From an uncultured Christensenella sp. (GTDB taxonomy: Bacteria; Bacillota; Clostridia; Christensenellales; UBA3700), in contig CAJTPC010000001.1 in the NCBI GenBank assembly GCA_910578245.1, positions 1 to 64,000 on the forward strand: DNA of 64,000 nucleotides, read 5' to 3'. The first letter of the stretch is position 1, and each line of letters starts with the position of its first letter. Below the pieces are notes generated by a model. It saw only the letters and a list, made by a program, of their open reading frames with translations. It searched no databases and had not been told where the DNA came from. Below, piece by piece: positions 17,400 through 26,557 of this stretch. The position numbers were made by a program, and so were the translations under genes.

Positions 17400-18413
17400 T
17401 TATTTGCAAATCTCGTCAAGTTTAACAGGTCTACCCTCGTCAAGCGACTTCTTAGCCGCCATACCTATGACTACGGCTTGCAAGCCGTCCTCAATGCTGA
17501 CCGGCACTTGTTTATCATTGACAATACAGTCGACAAATTGACTTATTTCGTTGACGTACGCTTGCATATATCTCTCCAAGAAGAAGAGCAAAGGTTTCTC
17601 TGCCGTTACGCCGTCGGCGTTGGAGATAACGGCGTTGGACTCGCAGTCGTTGGAGATAGCCACTTGACCGAGTTCGCCGAATGCTTCGGCTCTTTGGTCG
17701 TAACCGTACGTAGCTCTACGGCAGTTGTCGATTACCGCCAAAGCTCCGCTCTTAAGTCTTAGCGTAATAACTGCGGTGTCTATATCTCCCGCTTCGCCAA
17801 TAGCCTTGTCTACCATAACTCCGCCCATAGCGAAAACGCTCTCTACTTCTTCGCCCGACAAATATCTAACCATATCAAAGTCGTGAATAGTCATATCGAG
17901 GAAAATACCGCCGCTCACCTTTATGTATGATACCGGTGGAGCGCCAGGGTCGCGGGAGCAAATCTTAAGCACGTTGAGCGCGCCAATCTTACCCTGCTTT
18001 ACCGCCTCTCTTACAGCCATAAAGTTGTGGTCAAAACGGCGGTTGAACCCTACTTGATATTTTACCTTGCTACCTTGCAAGGTCTTCTTGACTTCGTTAA
18101 TCTTAGAAATATCGTGATCCACCGGCTTTTCACAAAATACGTGCTTACCTGCTTTTATAGCTTCAATAGATATTGGAGCGTGCGTATCGGTAGACGAACA
18201 AATAAGCACTGCATCTATGGACTTGTCGTTGAGTATATCGTGATAATCCTTAGTCGTCTTCTCTACGCCCATACCCTTGAGCCACTTTTCCGTCTCATCG
18301 TTCATGAACGGGTCTGCGACAGTCTTAACAGTCGCATTCTTAACGTAACACATAATTGATTCGCAGTGAACTTTGCCTATTCTTCCTGCGCCTATAATTC
18401 CTATATTTATCAT
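17400..18413 (-). CDS. iolG: Inositol 2-dehydrogenase (Gfo/Idh/MocA family)
   Basis: This enzyme oxidises myo-inositol to 2-keto-myo-inositol with NAD, the first catabolic step. It has 337 residues. The Rossmann motif IGIIGAGRIGKVH is at about 4-16, and the family EKPVDHD block is near 95. Catalytic-domain features such as SGGIFLDMTIHDFDMVRYL support IolG over generic oxidoreductases, as does the operon. It is the last iol gene, separated from iolA by a 328-bp spacer full of repeats and a long hairpin. Confidence 0.92.
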   Translation of the reverse strand: MINIGIIGAGRIGKVHCESIMCYVKNATVKTVADPFMNDETEKWLKGMGVEKTTKDYHDILNDKSIDAVLICSSTDTHAPISIEAIKAGKHVFCEKPVDHDISKINEVKKTLQGSKVKYQVGFNRRFDHNFMAVREAVKQGKIGALNVLKICSRDPGAPPVSYIKVSGGIFLDMTIHDFDMVRYLSGEEVESVFAMGGVMVDKAIGEAGDIDTAVITLRLKSGALAVIDNCRRATYGYDQRAEAFGELGQVAISNDCESNAVISNADGVTAEKPLLFFLERYMQAYVNEISQFVDCIVNDKQVPVSIEDGLQAVVIGMAAKKSLDEGRPVKLDEICK

Positions 18414-18459
18414 ATTTATACCTCTATAAAATTGTATATGAATTTATTATAACTTATTT

Positions 18460-18536
18460 GTCACCTCGAGCGTAGTCGAGAGGTACCTATTTTAATAAGG
18501 TCGAGATTTCTCCGCTCCGCTACGGTCGAAATGACA
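18460..18536. repeat. Inverted pair of dispersed GTCAYYTCGA repeats
   Basis: GTCACCTCGAGCGTAGTCGA (from 18460) is followed by a second copy in inverse orientation (18499-18536, reading TGTCATTTCGACCGTAGCGG on the minus strand). Both belong to the family seen at 11668-11730. This is the first part of the 328-bp gap between iolA and iolG. Confidence 0.65.
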
Positions 18537-18631
18537 GAACTCTTCACTGTGCTTCGGCTGATATATGCGAGCACCGTTCGGCGAGAAGGGAGATAAGCAA
18601 AAAATAAAATAGCGTATTTTTTGTCAAGATA

Positions 18632-18682
18632 GTCTTTGGCGAGGGGCGTCGTACTTTATGTACGTCGCCGTGAGCCAAAGGC
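18632..18682. repeat. Long imperfect hairpin in the iolA-iolG gap
   Basis: GTCTTTGGC (18632-18640) pairs with GCCAAAGGC (18674-18682), and GGCGTCGTAC pairs with GTACGTCGCC inside it with one mismatch. The loop is TTTAT. No T-run follows on either strand. It could stabilise or attenuate the iol mRNA before iolG, or be a mobile repeat. Confidence 0.6.
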
Positions 18683-18741
18683 TGTATTGGCGGAAAAGAC
18701 GCATTTTAGATTTGCCTAGCCTACCTTTGAGTCGAACATAA

Positions 18742-20250
18742 TTAAATTGTGCCGTCCCAGGTACTAACCTTGGTCGACTTCGCTTCGTGCTCGTCAAACC
18801 AATGCGTCGTAACCGTCTTGCTATCGGTATAGAACTTAAACGAATCTCTACCCAAACAGTGCAAATCTCCGAAGAATGAGTATTTATGACCGGTGAAGGA
18901 GAATACGCCTACAGGTACAGGAATACCTACGTTGACGCCTACCATACCGCCATGCGTATAGCGAACGAACTCTCTTGCGTAATATCCGTTTTGCGTATAA
19001 ATTACCGACCCGTTGGCAAACGGATTGGCGTTCATTACTTCCAAGCCTTCTTCGAAGTTCTTAACTCTCTTAATACATAGTACAGGTCCGAATATTTCTC
19101 TCTGACCTACGGTCATTTCTGCGCCGACGTTGTCAAGGATAGTAGGTCCTAGATAGAAACCCTTCTCAAAGCCTTTGACCTTGGTATTTCTGCCGTCAAG
19201 CACCACCTTAGCGCCCTCGTCGATACCCTTTTGTATCCAAGCCTCGACGCTCTTTTTATGTTCCGCGCTGTATACAGGACCGAGATTGGTCGTCTTATCG
19301 TAGGCAGGGCCCACTTTGATTTTCTTTGCCAAAGACACGAGTTTTTCTACGAGTTTATCGGCAATACTCTCTTGAGCGACTACTACAGGCAAGGCCATAC
19401 ATCTCTCGCCTGCGCAACCGTAAGAAGCATTGATAATACCTGCCGCAGTTCTGTCCAAAGCGGCGTCCTCGAGTACGAGAGCGTGGTTCTTTGCCTCGCA
19501 AAGACATTGAACTCTCTTGCCGTATTTAGCAGCTGTCTCATAGATATATCTGCCGACCGTAGTTGAGCCAACGAAAGTGATACCAACAACCTTGTCGTTG
19601 GAAATTAACTCTTGCGTGTCGTTACGGTCGCAACTTACGATATTGAGTACGCCGTCGGGAAGTCCCGCTTCTTTATAAAGCTCGGCAATTCTCAAAGACG
19701 TCATAGGAGTTGCGCCTGCGACTTTGAGTACGATTGCGTTACCGCAAGCTATACATACGGGAGCCATCCAACCCATCGGTATCATTGCAGGGAAATTGAA
19801 CGGCGCAATACCTACGAATACGCCCATTGACTCTCTATAGAGTACCGTGTCGTACCCCGTAGACGCGTCCATAAGGCTTTCGCCTTGCAAAAGCGATGGC
19901 ATAGAGCAAGCAAGTTCCGTGCCCTCTTTTGCTTTAAGAATATCGCCCTTGCTCTCTTCCCAGTTTTTGCCGTGTTCCGTAGCGCAAAGCTCGGTAAGCT
20001 CGTCCATATGCTCGATTAGCAAATCTCTCACCTTATAAAGAATCTGCACTCTCTTGATTACAGGTACTTTCGACCACTTCTTATATGCTTCATGAGCATT
20101 GTCGATGACCTTGCTCACTTCTGCCGTTGTACAACGCGGCATTTGAGCAATTTGCTCGCCCGTAGAGGGGTTGAATACGGGATAAAACTTATCCGTAGTC
20201 GATTGAACGAACTCGTTGTTGGTAAAATATCCGAGTGTCTTAATTGCCAT
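18742..20250 (-). CDS. iolA: Methylmalonate-semialdehyde dehydrogenase (CoA-acylating)
   Basis: This 502-residue aldehyde dehydrogenase converts malonate semialdehyde to acetyl-CoA at the end of inositol breakdown. Visible features are IAPFNFPAMIPMGWMAP (cofactor pocket), GITFVGSTTVGRYI, and the catalytic cysteine in YGCAGERCMALPV. The C-terminus contains MVGVNVGIPVPVGVFSFTGHK, typical of the MmsA/IolA group. GGAGG precedes the start. It is 33 bp downstream of iolE. Confidence 0.95.
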   Translation of the reverse strand: MAIKTLGYFTNNEFVQSTTDKFYPVFNPSTGEQIAQMPRCTTAEVSKVIDNAHEAYKKWSKVPVIKRVQILYKVRDLLIEHMDELTELCATEHGKNWEESKGDILKAKEGTELACSMPSLLQGESLMDASTGYDTVLYRESMGVFVGIAPFNFPAMIPMGWMAPVCIACGNAIVLKVAGATPMTSLRIAELYKEAGLPDGVLNIVSCDRNDTQELISNDKVVGITFVGSTTVGRYIYETAAKYGKRVQCLCEAKNHALVLEDAALDRTAAGIINASYGCAGERCMALPVVVAQESIADKLVEKLVSLAKKIKVGPAYDKTTNLGPVYSAEHKKSVEAWIQKGIDEGAKVVLDGRNTKVKGFEKGFYLGPTILDNVGAEMTVGQREIFGPVLCIKRVKNFEEGLEVMNANPFANGSVIYTQNGYYAREFVRYTHGGMVGVNVGIPVPVGVFSFTGHKYSFFGDLHCLGRDSFKFYTDSKTVTTHWFDEHEAKSTKVSTWDGTI

Positions 20251-20283
20251 TTATATATCCTCCTAATTAACAACTGTATTTAA

Positions 20284-21177
20284 TTAAATTTTTGCTACGT
20301 CTTTTATGTACTTTCTCGCCTTGATAGCGTACTCAAGCGGATTTGCTTTGGCAGGGTCTTGCTCAGCTTCGACTATCATCCAGCCTTGATAATTTGCCTT
20401 ATCAAGTATCTCGAATATCGGCGCAAAGTCTATACTGCCGTCTCCCGGTACGGTAAACGCGCCCTCGCGTACGCCTTGCAAGAAAGATAGCTCTTGCTCC
20501 TTGACTTTCTTGACGACTTCGAGGCGAATATCTTTGAGATGCACGTGCTTAACTCTATCCGCGTATTTGTTAAGCACAGCCAAATAATCTTGATTGCAAT
20601 AAGCAAGGTGTCCGCTGTCAAAAAGCAAGGAGAACTTATCTCTATCCGTCATATCCATCATTCTATCTACTTCTTCAGCCGTCTGCACAACGGTGCCCAT
20701 ATGGTGGTGATATACTAAAGAAATGCCCATAGAATTGGCCATCTCGCCAAGTCTGTTCATTCCCTTTGCAAACTTCTCCCATTCCCTGTCGTTCATCACG
20801 TACTTGCATTCGAATACGGGGGTATTCATTTGCCCCTGTATGCTATAGCTTTGTTCGGAAGCGCCGATACGCTTCGAACCCATAGCTTTTAGGAAATTAC
20901 ATTGAGCAATAAAATCCTTTTCGACTTCTTCCATAGGCTTAGTGAGTACAAAAGAAGAGAACCATTGATTGGCAATACTCAAACCTCTCAATTCCAAAGC
21001 CCTTTTGAGCGTTGCCGTATCCTTAGGATATTTGTTGCCCACTTCGCAACCTTCAAAACCTGCAAGCGCCATTTCGCTTACGCATTGTTCAAAGGTATTT
21101 TCCGCTCCCAAATCGGGCATATCGTCGTTAGTCCACGCAATAGGAGCAATACCAAGTTTAACGTTTTTCCTGTCCAT
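20284..21177 (-). CDS. iolE: Myo-inosose-2 dehydratase
   Basis: This 297-residue TIM-barrel enzyme dehydrates 2-keto-myo-inositol to the diketone used by IolD. Family blocks are LGIAPIAWTNDDMPDLG at the N-terminus, LVYHHHMGTVVQTAEEVDRMM, LLFDSGHLAY, HVHLKDIR and VPGDGSIDF. The length is normal. It lies 22 bp after iolD. Confidence 0.95.
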   Translation of the reverse strand: MDRKNVKLGIAPIAWTNDDMPDLGAENTFEQCVSEMALAGFEGCEVGNKYPKDTATLKRALELRGLSIANQWFSSFVLTKPMEEVEKDFIAQCNFLKAMGSKRIGASEQSYSIQGQMNTPVFECKYVMNDREWEKFAKGMNRLGEMANSMGISLVYHHHMGTVVQTAEEVDRMMDMTDRDKFSLLFDSGHLAYCNQDYLAVLNKYADRVKHVHLKDIRLEVVKKVKEQELSFLQGVREGAFTVPGDGSIDFAPIFEILDKANYQGWMIVEAEQDPAKANPLEYAIKARKYIKDVAKI

Positions 21178-21199
21178 AATTCCACCTATTAGAATTTAA

Positions 21200-23119
21200 T
21201 CAATATTTTCTTGCTTTTTCAAGCATTTGATTTTTCTCTTGCAAAGCCTCTTGCTGCTTTTTGCTTCTTGGGTTTTGCGTACAGCCTACGTTCCACCAAC
21301 CGTCGTAACCGTGCGTCATAGACTTCGGCAATACTTTTATGTCGATAAGCGTAGAGGTAGTCTGCTTTAAGCTGTCGGCAATGGCTTCTTCCAGTTCCTT
21401 AGCGTTGCGGACGGTGTAAGTCACAAAGCCATAGCCCTTAGCGCTCATAGCGTAATCTATATTCAAGAATTTACCACCTCTAATCGGCTTGTCGCCCTCT
21501 CTGCATCTCAATTCGGTACATAGCGAATCCACGCCTTGGCTCATTTGCAAGTTGTTGATACAGCCGAATGAAGCGTTGTCAAAAAGTAGCACGTTCATTT
21601 TGATACCCTCTTGAATTGCCGTAACCATTTCAGTGTGGAGCATAAGATAACTGCCATCGCCTACCATAGCGTAAACTTCTTTATCGGGGTGCGCCATCTT
21701 ACTTCCCAGACAGCCCGCAATCTCATAACCCATACATGAATAGCCGTATTCCATATTATAGCTATCCTTTTCATCGCTAGTCCACATTCTCTGCAAATCA
21801 CCCGGAAGACTTCCCGCCGAACCTACGATAATCGCGTCGCTAGGTATACAACGTCTTATCACTCCGATTGCCGTAGTCTGCGCCATCGCCTCGCCGTGCT
21901 GCTTGATAAAGTTATCTACTACATCGGGCATATGCGCGTCAATCTCAGGCTTATAGTTCTTATCTATTTCGATATGGGTAAGTCTATCCATTTCCTTTTC
22001 CCAATCGGCTTTTGCCTTAGCAATCTGCGTAGTATATCCGCTCTTGTAATCTCCAAGTAATTCGTCCAGAGCAATTATGCCTGCTTTTGCGTCGCCCACG
22101 GCTTTTATTGCCTCTAACTTGGAAGCGTGGAAAGCCGACATGTTCAAAGTAACTACTTGCTTATCCGAATAAAGCGACTTGGAAGCGGTAGTGAAGTCGG
22201 TAAATCTCGTACCTACGGCTATAATCAAATCGCAAGCCTTTGCCAACGTATTTGCCGAGCTGTTGCCCGTGACGCCGAGTCCGCCGACGTTGAGCGGATG
22301 CGACGATTTGATTGCCGTCTTGCCTGCCTGCGTTTCGCAGAAAGGTATATTGTGTCTTTCGCAGAAATGCGCTACGGCTTCGCCCGCTTCGCTGTATTTA
22401 ACGCCGCCGCCTACGATAAGAAGAGGTTTTTTACTGCTCTTTATTGCGTCTGCCAAATCTTCGAGTTCTTCCTTGACAGGAGTAGGACGGGTAATTCTAT
22501 GTACCCTTTTCTTGAGAAAATCCGCAGGGAAATCGTATACTTCTCCTTGCACGTCTTGAGGCATTGCAATAGCCACCGCGCCAGTATGAGCAGGGTCGAG
22601 CAAAACTCTCATAGCGTTGAGCATTGCGCTCATAAGCATCTCCGGACGGGAAACTCTGTCAAAATATCTCGTAACCGCCTTAAAAGCGTCGTTGGTAGTA
22701 ATACCTGCGTTATATGTATGTTCTATCTGTTGAAGCACAGGGTCGGGTTGACGTGTCGCGAAGGTATCGCCCATAAAAAGCAATAGCGGTATGTTGTTAG
22801 CCGTGGCGGTTCCCGCCGCAGTTACCATATTTGCCGCGCCAGGTCCTATAGAAGACACGCAAGGCATAATTTTACGTCTGTTGTTTTGCTTTGCGTACGC
22901 AGTAGCTACTTGCGCCATACCTTGTTCGTTTTTGCCTTGATAGACCTTAAGCGAGTGTTTGCCCATTGACAAAGCCTCGCCTATTCCCAGTACGCAACCG
23001 TGTCCGAAAATTGTGAATACGCCCTCGACAAACTTTGTTTCTTCTCCGTCGAAACTTACGTACTGATTATCCAAAAATTTTACAACGGCTTCGCCTACGC
23101 TCATTCTTTCGCTCTTCAT
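21200..23119 (-). CDS. iolD: 3D-trihydroxycyclohexane-1,2-dione acylhydrolase
   Basis: This 639-residue thiamine-diphosphate enzyme hydrolyses the cyclic dione to 5-deoxy-glucuronate. The N-terminal ThDP domain has GHGCVLGIGEAL and SIGPGAANMVTAAG. The C-terminal pyrophosphate domain carries MVGDGSYLM with the metal-binding GDG and then the downstream FDNASFGCINNLQ. The length agrees with IolD of Bacillus. It is 9 bp after iolB. Confidence 0.96.
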   Translation of the reverse strand: MKSERMSVGEAVVKFLDNQYVSFDGEETKFVEGVFTIFGHGCVLGIGEALSMGKHSLKVYQGKNEQGMAQVATAYAKQNNRRKIMPCVSSIGPGAANMVTAAGTATANNIPLLLFMGDTFATRQPDPVLQQIEHTYNAGITTNDAFKAVTRYFDRVSRPEMLMSAMLNAMRVLLDPAHTGAVAIAMPQDVQGEVYDFPADFLKKRVHRITRPTPVKEELEDLADAIKSSKKPLLIVGGGVKYSEAGEAVAHFCERHNIPFCETQAGKTAIKSSHPLNVGGLGVTGNSSANTLAKACDLIIAVGTRFTDFTTASKSLYSDKQVVTLNMSAFHASKLEAIKAVGDAKAGIIALDELLGDYKSGYTTQIAKAKADWEKEMDRLTHIEIDKNYKPEIDAHMPDVVDNFIKQHGEAMAQTTAIGVIRRCIPSDAIIVGSAGSLPGDLQRMWTSDEKDSYNMEYGYSCMGYEIAGCLGSKMAHPDKEVYAMVGDGSYLMLHTEMVTAIQEGIKMNVLLFDNASFGCINNLQMSQGVDSLCTELRCREGDKPIRGGKFLNIDYAMSAKGYGFVTYTVRNAKELEEAIADSLKQTTSTLIDIKVLPKSMTHGYDGWWNVGCTQNPRSKKQQEALQEKNQMLEKARKY

Positions 23120-23128
23120 AATTTCTCC

Positions 23129-23899
23129 TTATTTCTCCCAATATTCATATCTAGGATCTACTATTCTTGTCTTATCCCACGGATTGCCGTCCAAGTGTCT
23201 TATCATCCAACAGCAATACATCGGATACCCCGGAGCCGTAACCTGCACGTGCGTTTTCCCGCCGGGGAAACAACCAACACTGCCGTCTACGATAGTATGC
23301 GGTTCGAACTGCCCGATAAAGCAAGCGCCGAAAGCCTCGGGCGTCGGCATCTTATAATAGTATACTTCAGGTTGAGGATGAGAGTGCGGAAGATAGCTCC
23401 ACCATCTGCCCTGTCTTGCAATAACTTCGCCTACTACGAGATTGGAATAAGGCGCGTTGGAATAATCGAACACTGTGTTTACGTCTCGCACGGCGGTATT
23501 CTCCCAAAGTCCCTCGCAAGATACGCTTCGCTGCACGTCCTCTTTAGCGTAAAATTTCGATGGGAATGTTCTATCATTGGTAGTTGCAAGATATATAATC
23601 TCGCTGTCGGCAAGCGCCTTGACGGTGATCGTATTGCCTTTGCATACGTGCATAGTGATAGGCATATCTTCATACACGTCTTTTCTTTGACCGCTTCCGA
23701 CAAGTTCTGCGCATTTCATTTCAACTGCGCCCTCGGTGAGAAGTACGCACATTTCCTTGTCTTTTTCACTGTATGATACGCTCTTGCCCTTTGGAATTTT
23801 GACAACGAGAATATCCATCAGCATATCGCTGTTTACGCCGTCCGTCTTAGCTAGCGTCTTAACGCCTTCACTATCAAATTCAGGATAATTAAAAGCCAT
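23129..23899 (-). CDS. iolB: 5-deoxy-glucuronate isomerase
   Basis: This 256-residue cupin-fold enzyme isomerises 5-deoxy-glucuronate to 2-deoxy-5-keto-gluconate. The metal-site region reads SYLPHSHPQPEVYYYKM, and the ending MYCCWMIRHLDGNPWDKTRIVDPRYEYW is the IolB signature. The length is slightly below the Bacillus protein. A 26-bp gap separates it from iolC. Confidence 0.95.
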   Translation of the reverse strand: MAFNYPEFDSEGVKTLAKTDGVNSDMLMDILVVKIPKGKSVSYSEKDKEMCVLLTEGAVEMKCAELVGSGQRKDVYEDMPITMHVCKGNTITVKALADSEIIYLATTNDRTFPSKFYAKEDVQRSVSCEGLWENTAVRDVNTVFDYSNAPYSNLVVGEVIARQGRWWSYLPHSHPQPEVYYYKMPTPEAFGACFIGQFEPHTIVDGSVGCFPGGKTHVQVTAPGYPMYCCWMIRHLDGNPWDKTRIVDPRYEYWEK

Positions 23900-23925
23900 A
23901 ACTCCCTCCGTATTCTATGTATTGA

Positions 23926-24942
23926 TTAGCCTCTTGCTATCATATCGCCGAATTGTTTTTTCTCATCGGCAATAAACTTTTCCAGTTCCTTAACAGTCGG
24001 CATAAATTCCGAGCAACCGTGCGCCGAAACAAGCATTGACGCGGAAGCCGAGCCAAGTTCCAGACAGTCCATTATATCCTTACCCTCAAATATTCCGTAC
24101 ATAAACGCAGATCCGTAACCGTCGCCCCCGCCAAATGACTTGAACGCCTCAACGGGGAAAGGCTTGATATTGTACTTCTTACCGTCGCAGGTATGCGCCG
24201 TACTTCCCTTCTTACCGTGCTTTATTATGACGATTTTAGCTTTTTTACCAAACCAGTACTTGGCGGTCTGCTCATCGTCCATATCGGGCGCAAAAATAGC
24301 CTGCGTCAAATCGTACTCTTCTCTTGAACCCATAATGATGTCTGAATGTTCCGCAACCGCAGTATAGTACACTGCAATTTCATCGTTGCACTTCCAATTA
24401 TATGCGCGATAATCTATATCGAATATTATCTTAGTATTGTTCTTCTCGGCAAGTTGCATAGCCTTAAGACATGCTTCTCTGGACGGACTTTGCGCAAGCG
24501 CCGTACCGGAAATAAGAATTGCCTTTGAACTTGCTATGTATTCTTCGTCTACGTTCGACGGATCGAGCATAAGGTCCGCAATACCGTCTCTGTACATCAA
24601 AATACTGCTCTCCGACGGAGAAAGGATTTCCGTAAAGGTCAAACCTAATTTTTCTCCGTTCTTGGCTCTAACAACTCTCGATACGTCAATACCTTCTTTG
24701 ACGAAGAAATTCGTGACGTAATCGCCGAATTGGTCATCGGATACTTTGCCGATAAAACCGACTTTCTTGCCAAGTCTTGCAAGACCTACCGCCACGTTGG
24801 CAGGCGACCCGCCGAGATACTTGCGATATTCTTTGCTCTCCGACAAAGGCTTAAAGTAATCGAGCGGATTGAAGTCTATTGCTATTCTGCCTACGAGTAT
24901 AAGGTCGTATTTTCTGTCTTTTTCAAAAGTAACGTATTGCAT
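23926..24942 (-). CDS. iolC: 5-dehydro-2-deoxygluconokinase
   Basis: This 338-residue PfkB-family kinase phosphorylates 2-deoxy-5-keto-gluconate. It shows the N-terminal LVGRIAIDFNPL and YLGGSPANVAVGLARLG sugar-binding blocks, and near the C-terminus FKSFGGGDGYGSAFMYG, in which the aspartate is the expected catalytic base. The usual A of GAGDA is G-G-D-G here, a mild variation. It lies 54 bp after iolJ. Confidence 0.94.
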   Translation of the reverse strand: MQYVTFEKDRKYDLILVGRIAIDFNPLDYFKPLSESKEYRKYLGGSPANVAVGLARLGKKVGFIGKVSDDQFGDYVTNFFVKEGIDVSRVVRAKNGEKLGLTFTEILSPSESSILMYRDGIADLMLDPSNVDEEYIASSKAILISGTALAQSPSREACLKAMQLAEKNNTKIIFDIDYRAYNWKCNDEIAVYYTAVAEHSDIIMGSREEYDLTQAIFAPDMDDEQTAKYWFGKKAKIVIIKHGKKGSTAHTCDGKKYNIKPFPVEAFKSFGGGDGYGSAFMYGIFEGKDIMDCLELGSASASMLVSAHGCSEFMPTVKELEKFIADEKKQFGDMIARG

Positions 24943-24996
24943 TGTCTACCTCTTTTTGTTAGTGTCAATTTATTTGATATTCTCTAATTTATATAT

Positions 24997-25827
24997 TTAT
25001 GCGTCCAAGTGACACAATTTGGCTATTTTCGTCGCAGCTTCTTGCACAGCCTCTATTGCATACGGAAGATAAGTCTTGGGGTCGTAGGTTGCGCTTTCGC
25101 TAGCCAATCCCTTCTTAAGTCCTTGCGTAAAAGCCTGTCTTAGGTGCGTAGCAAAGTTGATCTTGCTAATGCCCGCCTTGATACAATTTCTCACGACTTC
25201 ATCGGAAAGTCCGCTTGCTCCGTGAAGCACCAGTGGTATATCTACGCCGGAAGCTATCTCCTCTATTCTGTCAATAGCGATATGAGGAGTGCCTTTGTAT
25301 ACTCCGTGAGCCGTACCCACTCCGATTGCCAAGCTGTCTACGTCCGTCAATTCCACAAACTTAACCGCTTCGTCAACCTCGGTGTATTTGATTTGTCCTT
25401 CCGTTTCTTCCTTTCCGCCAATCGTACCTAGTTCAGCCTCAACGCTAACGCCGTTTTCGTGAGCGAGGTCAACGACTTGCTTTGTCAGTTTGACGTTGTC
25501 CTCAAAAGCCAGCATGGAACCGTCAATCATCACGGACGTATAGCCTGCGTCTATACAGTCTTTGCAGATTTGCAAATCTCCGCCGTGGTCAAGGTGTATG
25601 GAAATATCCGCGCCTCCCTTGTAATTTGCCCTGACGAGCGAAGAATACGTAGCAATACCGCCGTATTTCAATGTGCGCGGAATAGTCTGTACTATAATAG
25701 GTTTGGATAAAATACTTGCGGCGTTAAGCACGCCCAAAACGCTTTCAAGATTGTCAACGTTAAACGCAGGGACTGCGTAACCCCGCTTCTTTGCTTCAAT
25801 CAACAACTTGCTGTTGCTAACAATCAT
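24997..25827 (-). CDS. iolJ: Class II aldolase, probable 2-deoxy-5-keto-gluconate 6-phosphate aldolase
   Basis: This 276-residue zinc-dependent class II aldolase has the fold of fructose-bisphosphate aldolase. Metal and phosphate motifs include HLDHGGD (about 78-84), SVMIDGSMLAFEDN, VEAELGTIGG, HGVYKGTPHI and LHGASGLSDEVV. Its place as first gene of a complete iol operon favours the IolJ role, which splits the phosphorylated intermediate to DHAP and malonate semialdehyde. GGGAG precedes the start. Confidence 0.9.
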   Translation of the reverse strand: MIVSNSKLLIEAKKRGYAVPAFNVDNLESVLGVLNAASILSKPIIVQTIPRTLKYGGIATYSSLVRANYKGGADISIHLDHGGDLQICKDCIDAGYTSVMIDGSMLAFEDNVKLTKQVVDLAHENGVSVEAELGTIGGKEETEGQIKYTEVDEAVKFVELTDVDSLAIGVGTAHGVYKGTPHIAIDRIEEIASGVDIPLVLHGASGLSDEVVRNCIKAGISKINFATHLRQAFTQGLKKGLASESATYDPKTYLPYAIEAVQEAATKIAKLCHLDA

Positions 25828-25861
25828 AATTGATTTCTCCCAAAATCACATTTATAATGTT

Positions 25862-25890
25862 ATTATACTCTCACAGCAATATATTGTCAA
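25862..25890 (-). promoter_or_regulatory. Consensus SigA promoter of the iol operon
   Basis: On the minus strand TTGACA (25885-25890) and TATAAT (25862-25867) are both perfect and separated by exactly 17 bp. The -10 box lies about 35 bp before the iolJ start. No operator was recognised. Confidence 0.88.
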
Positions 25891-25973
25891 TATTAAATTC
25901 AAAAATTTTTACCAATTTTGCCATAAATTTATCAGGCTAAATTCTTGTAAAAATAGCCGATTTTGCACAAATT

Positions 25974-26004
25974 AAAGGCAAAAACATATCGTTTTTGCCT
26001 TTTT
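25974..26004 (-). terminator. Terminator behind the TM2 gene
   Basis: AAAGGCAAAAAC-ATATC-GTTTTTGCCTTT is a perfect 12-bp hairpin with T-rich sequence on both sides. It separates the TM2 gene transcript from the iol promoter. Confidence 0.75.
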
Positions 26005-26062
26005 AATAAAATCTACAGTACCAAATAGTCCATATTTTTTAATATTGTCCATAAATATCTTG

Positions 26063-26386
26063 TTAAATCATATTTATGTCGTTGTTGTCTACGTGAAGGT
26101 CGTCCATTGCATTCTCATCGGAATGAGTTTTCTCAACGCTACTTCCCTCGACCGCGTTTTTATTGACCTCTGCGCTAGGTGGCATACCGCAATACTTGAC
26201 CTGGAACTTTTCCTCGTCCGTACAAAGATAGATAATACCCTCTATTAGACCTATTATAGCCGGAATACCCGTCCAGCAGAATAGCAAATATAATATTCCC
26301 GAACCTATCCTACCAAGATAAAACTTGTGAATACCTAAGTCGCCAAGTAAAATAGCAAGAATACCTGCAACATACTTATTTTTCAT
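26063..26386 (-). CDS. TM2 domain-containing membrane protein
   Basis: This 107-residue protein has a TM2 domain at 1-65: KNKYVAGILAILLGDLGIHKFYLGR, then a second helix WTGIPAIIGLIEGIIYL. The family GIHKFYLG motif is clear. A hydrophilic acidic tail of about 40 residues follows. TM2 proteins are small membrane proteins of unknown role. It stands alone with its own terminator. Confidence 0.88.
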   Translation of the reverse strand: MKNKYVAGILAILLGDLGIHKFYLGRIGSGILYLLFCWTGIPAIIGLIEGIIYLCTDEEKFQVKYCGMPPSAEVNKNAVEGSSVEKTHSDENAMDDLHVDNNDINMI

Positions 26387-26507
26387 AATTCCTCCCGAAA
26401 GTTAACGATAAATATTAATATGTGACTGCTAACTTTCATTCATAAATTATTATGAGCATAACTATTTCATTTATTCAAAGCATCTCCTCAAGAATATGCC
26501 AAACTTT

Positions 26508-26527
26508 AGGCGCCTTTAGAGGCGCCT
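26508..26527 (-). terminator. Hairpin at the end of the polysaccharide operon
   Basis: AGGCGCCT occurs at 26508-26515 and 26520-26527 and forms a stable GC-rich hairpin. It lies 30 bp beyond the last operon gene. The T-run after it on the minus strand is weak, so terminator function is a guess. Confidence 0.5.
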
Positions 26528-26557
26528 TATGATTTCAGTAAATAATTTAATTTTCAC

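Noticed and set aside
22127..22786. Plus-strand open frame of 219 codons
   Set aside because: It lies opposite iolD and has no family resemblance or ribosome site.
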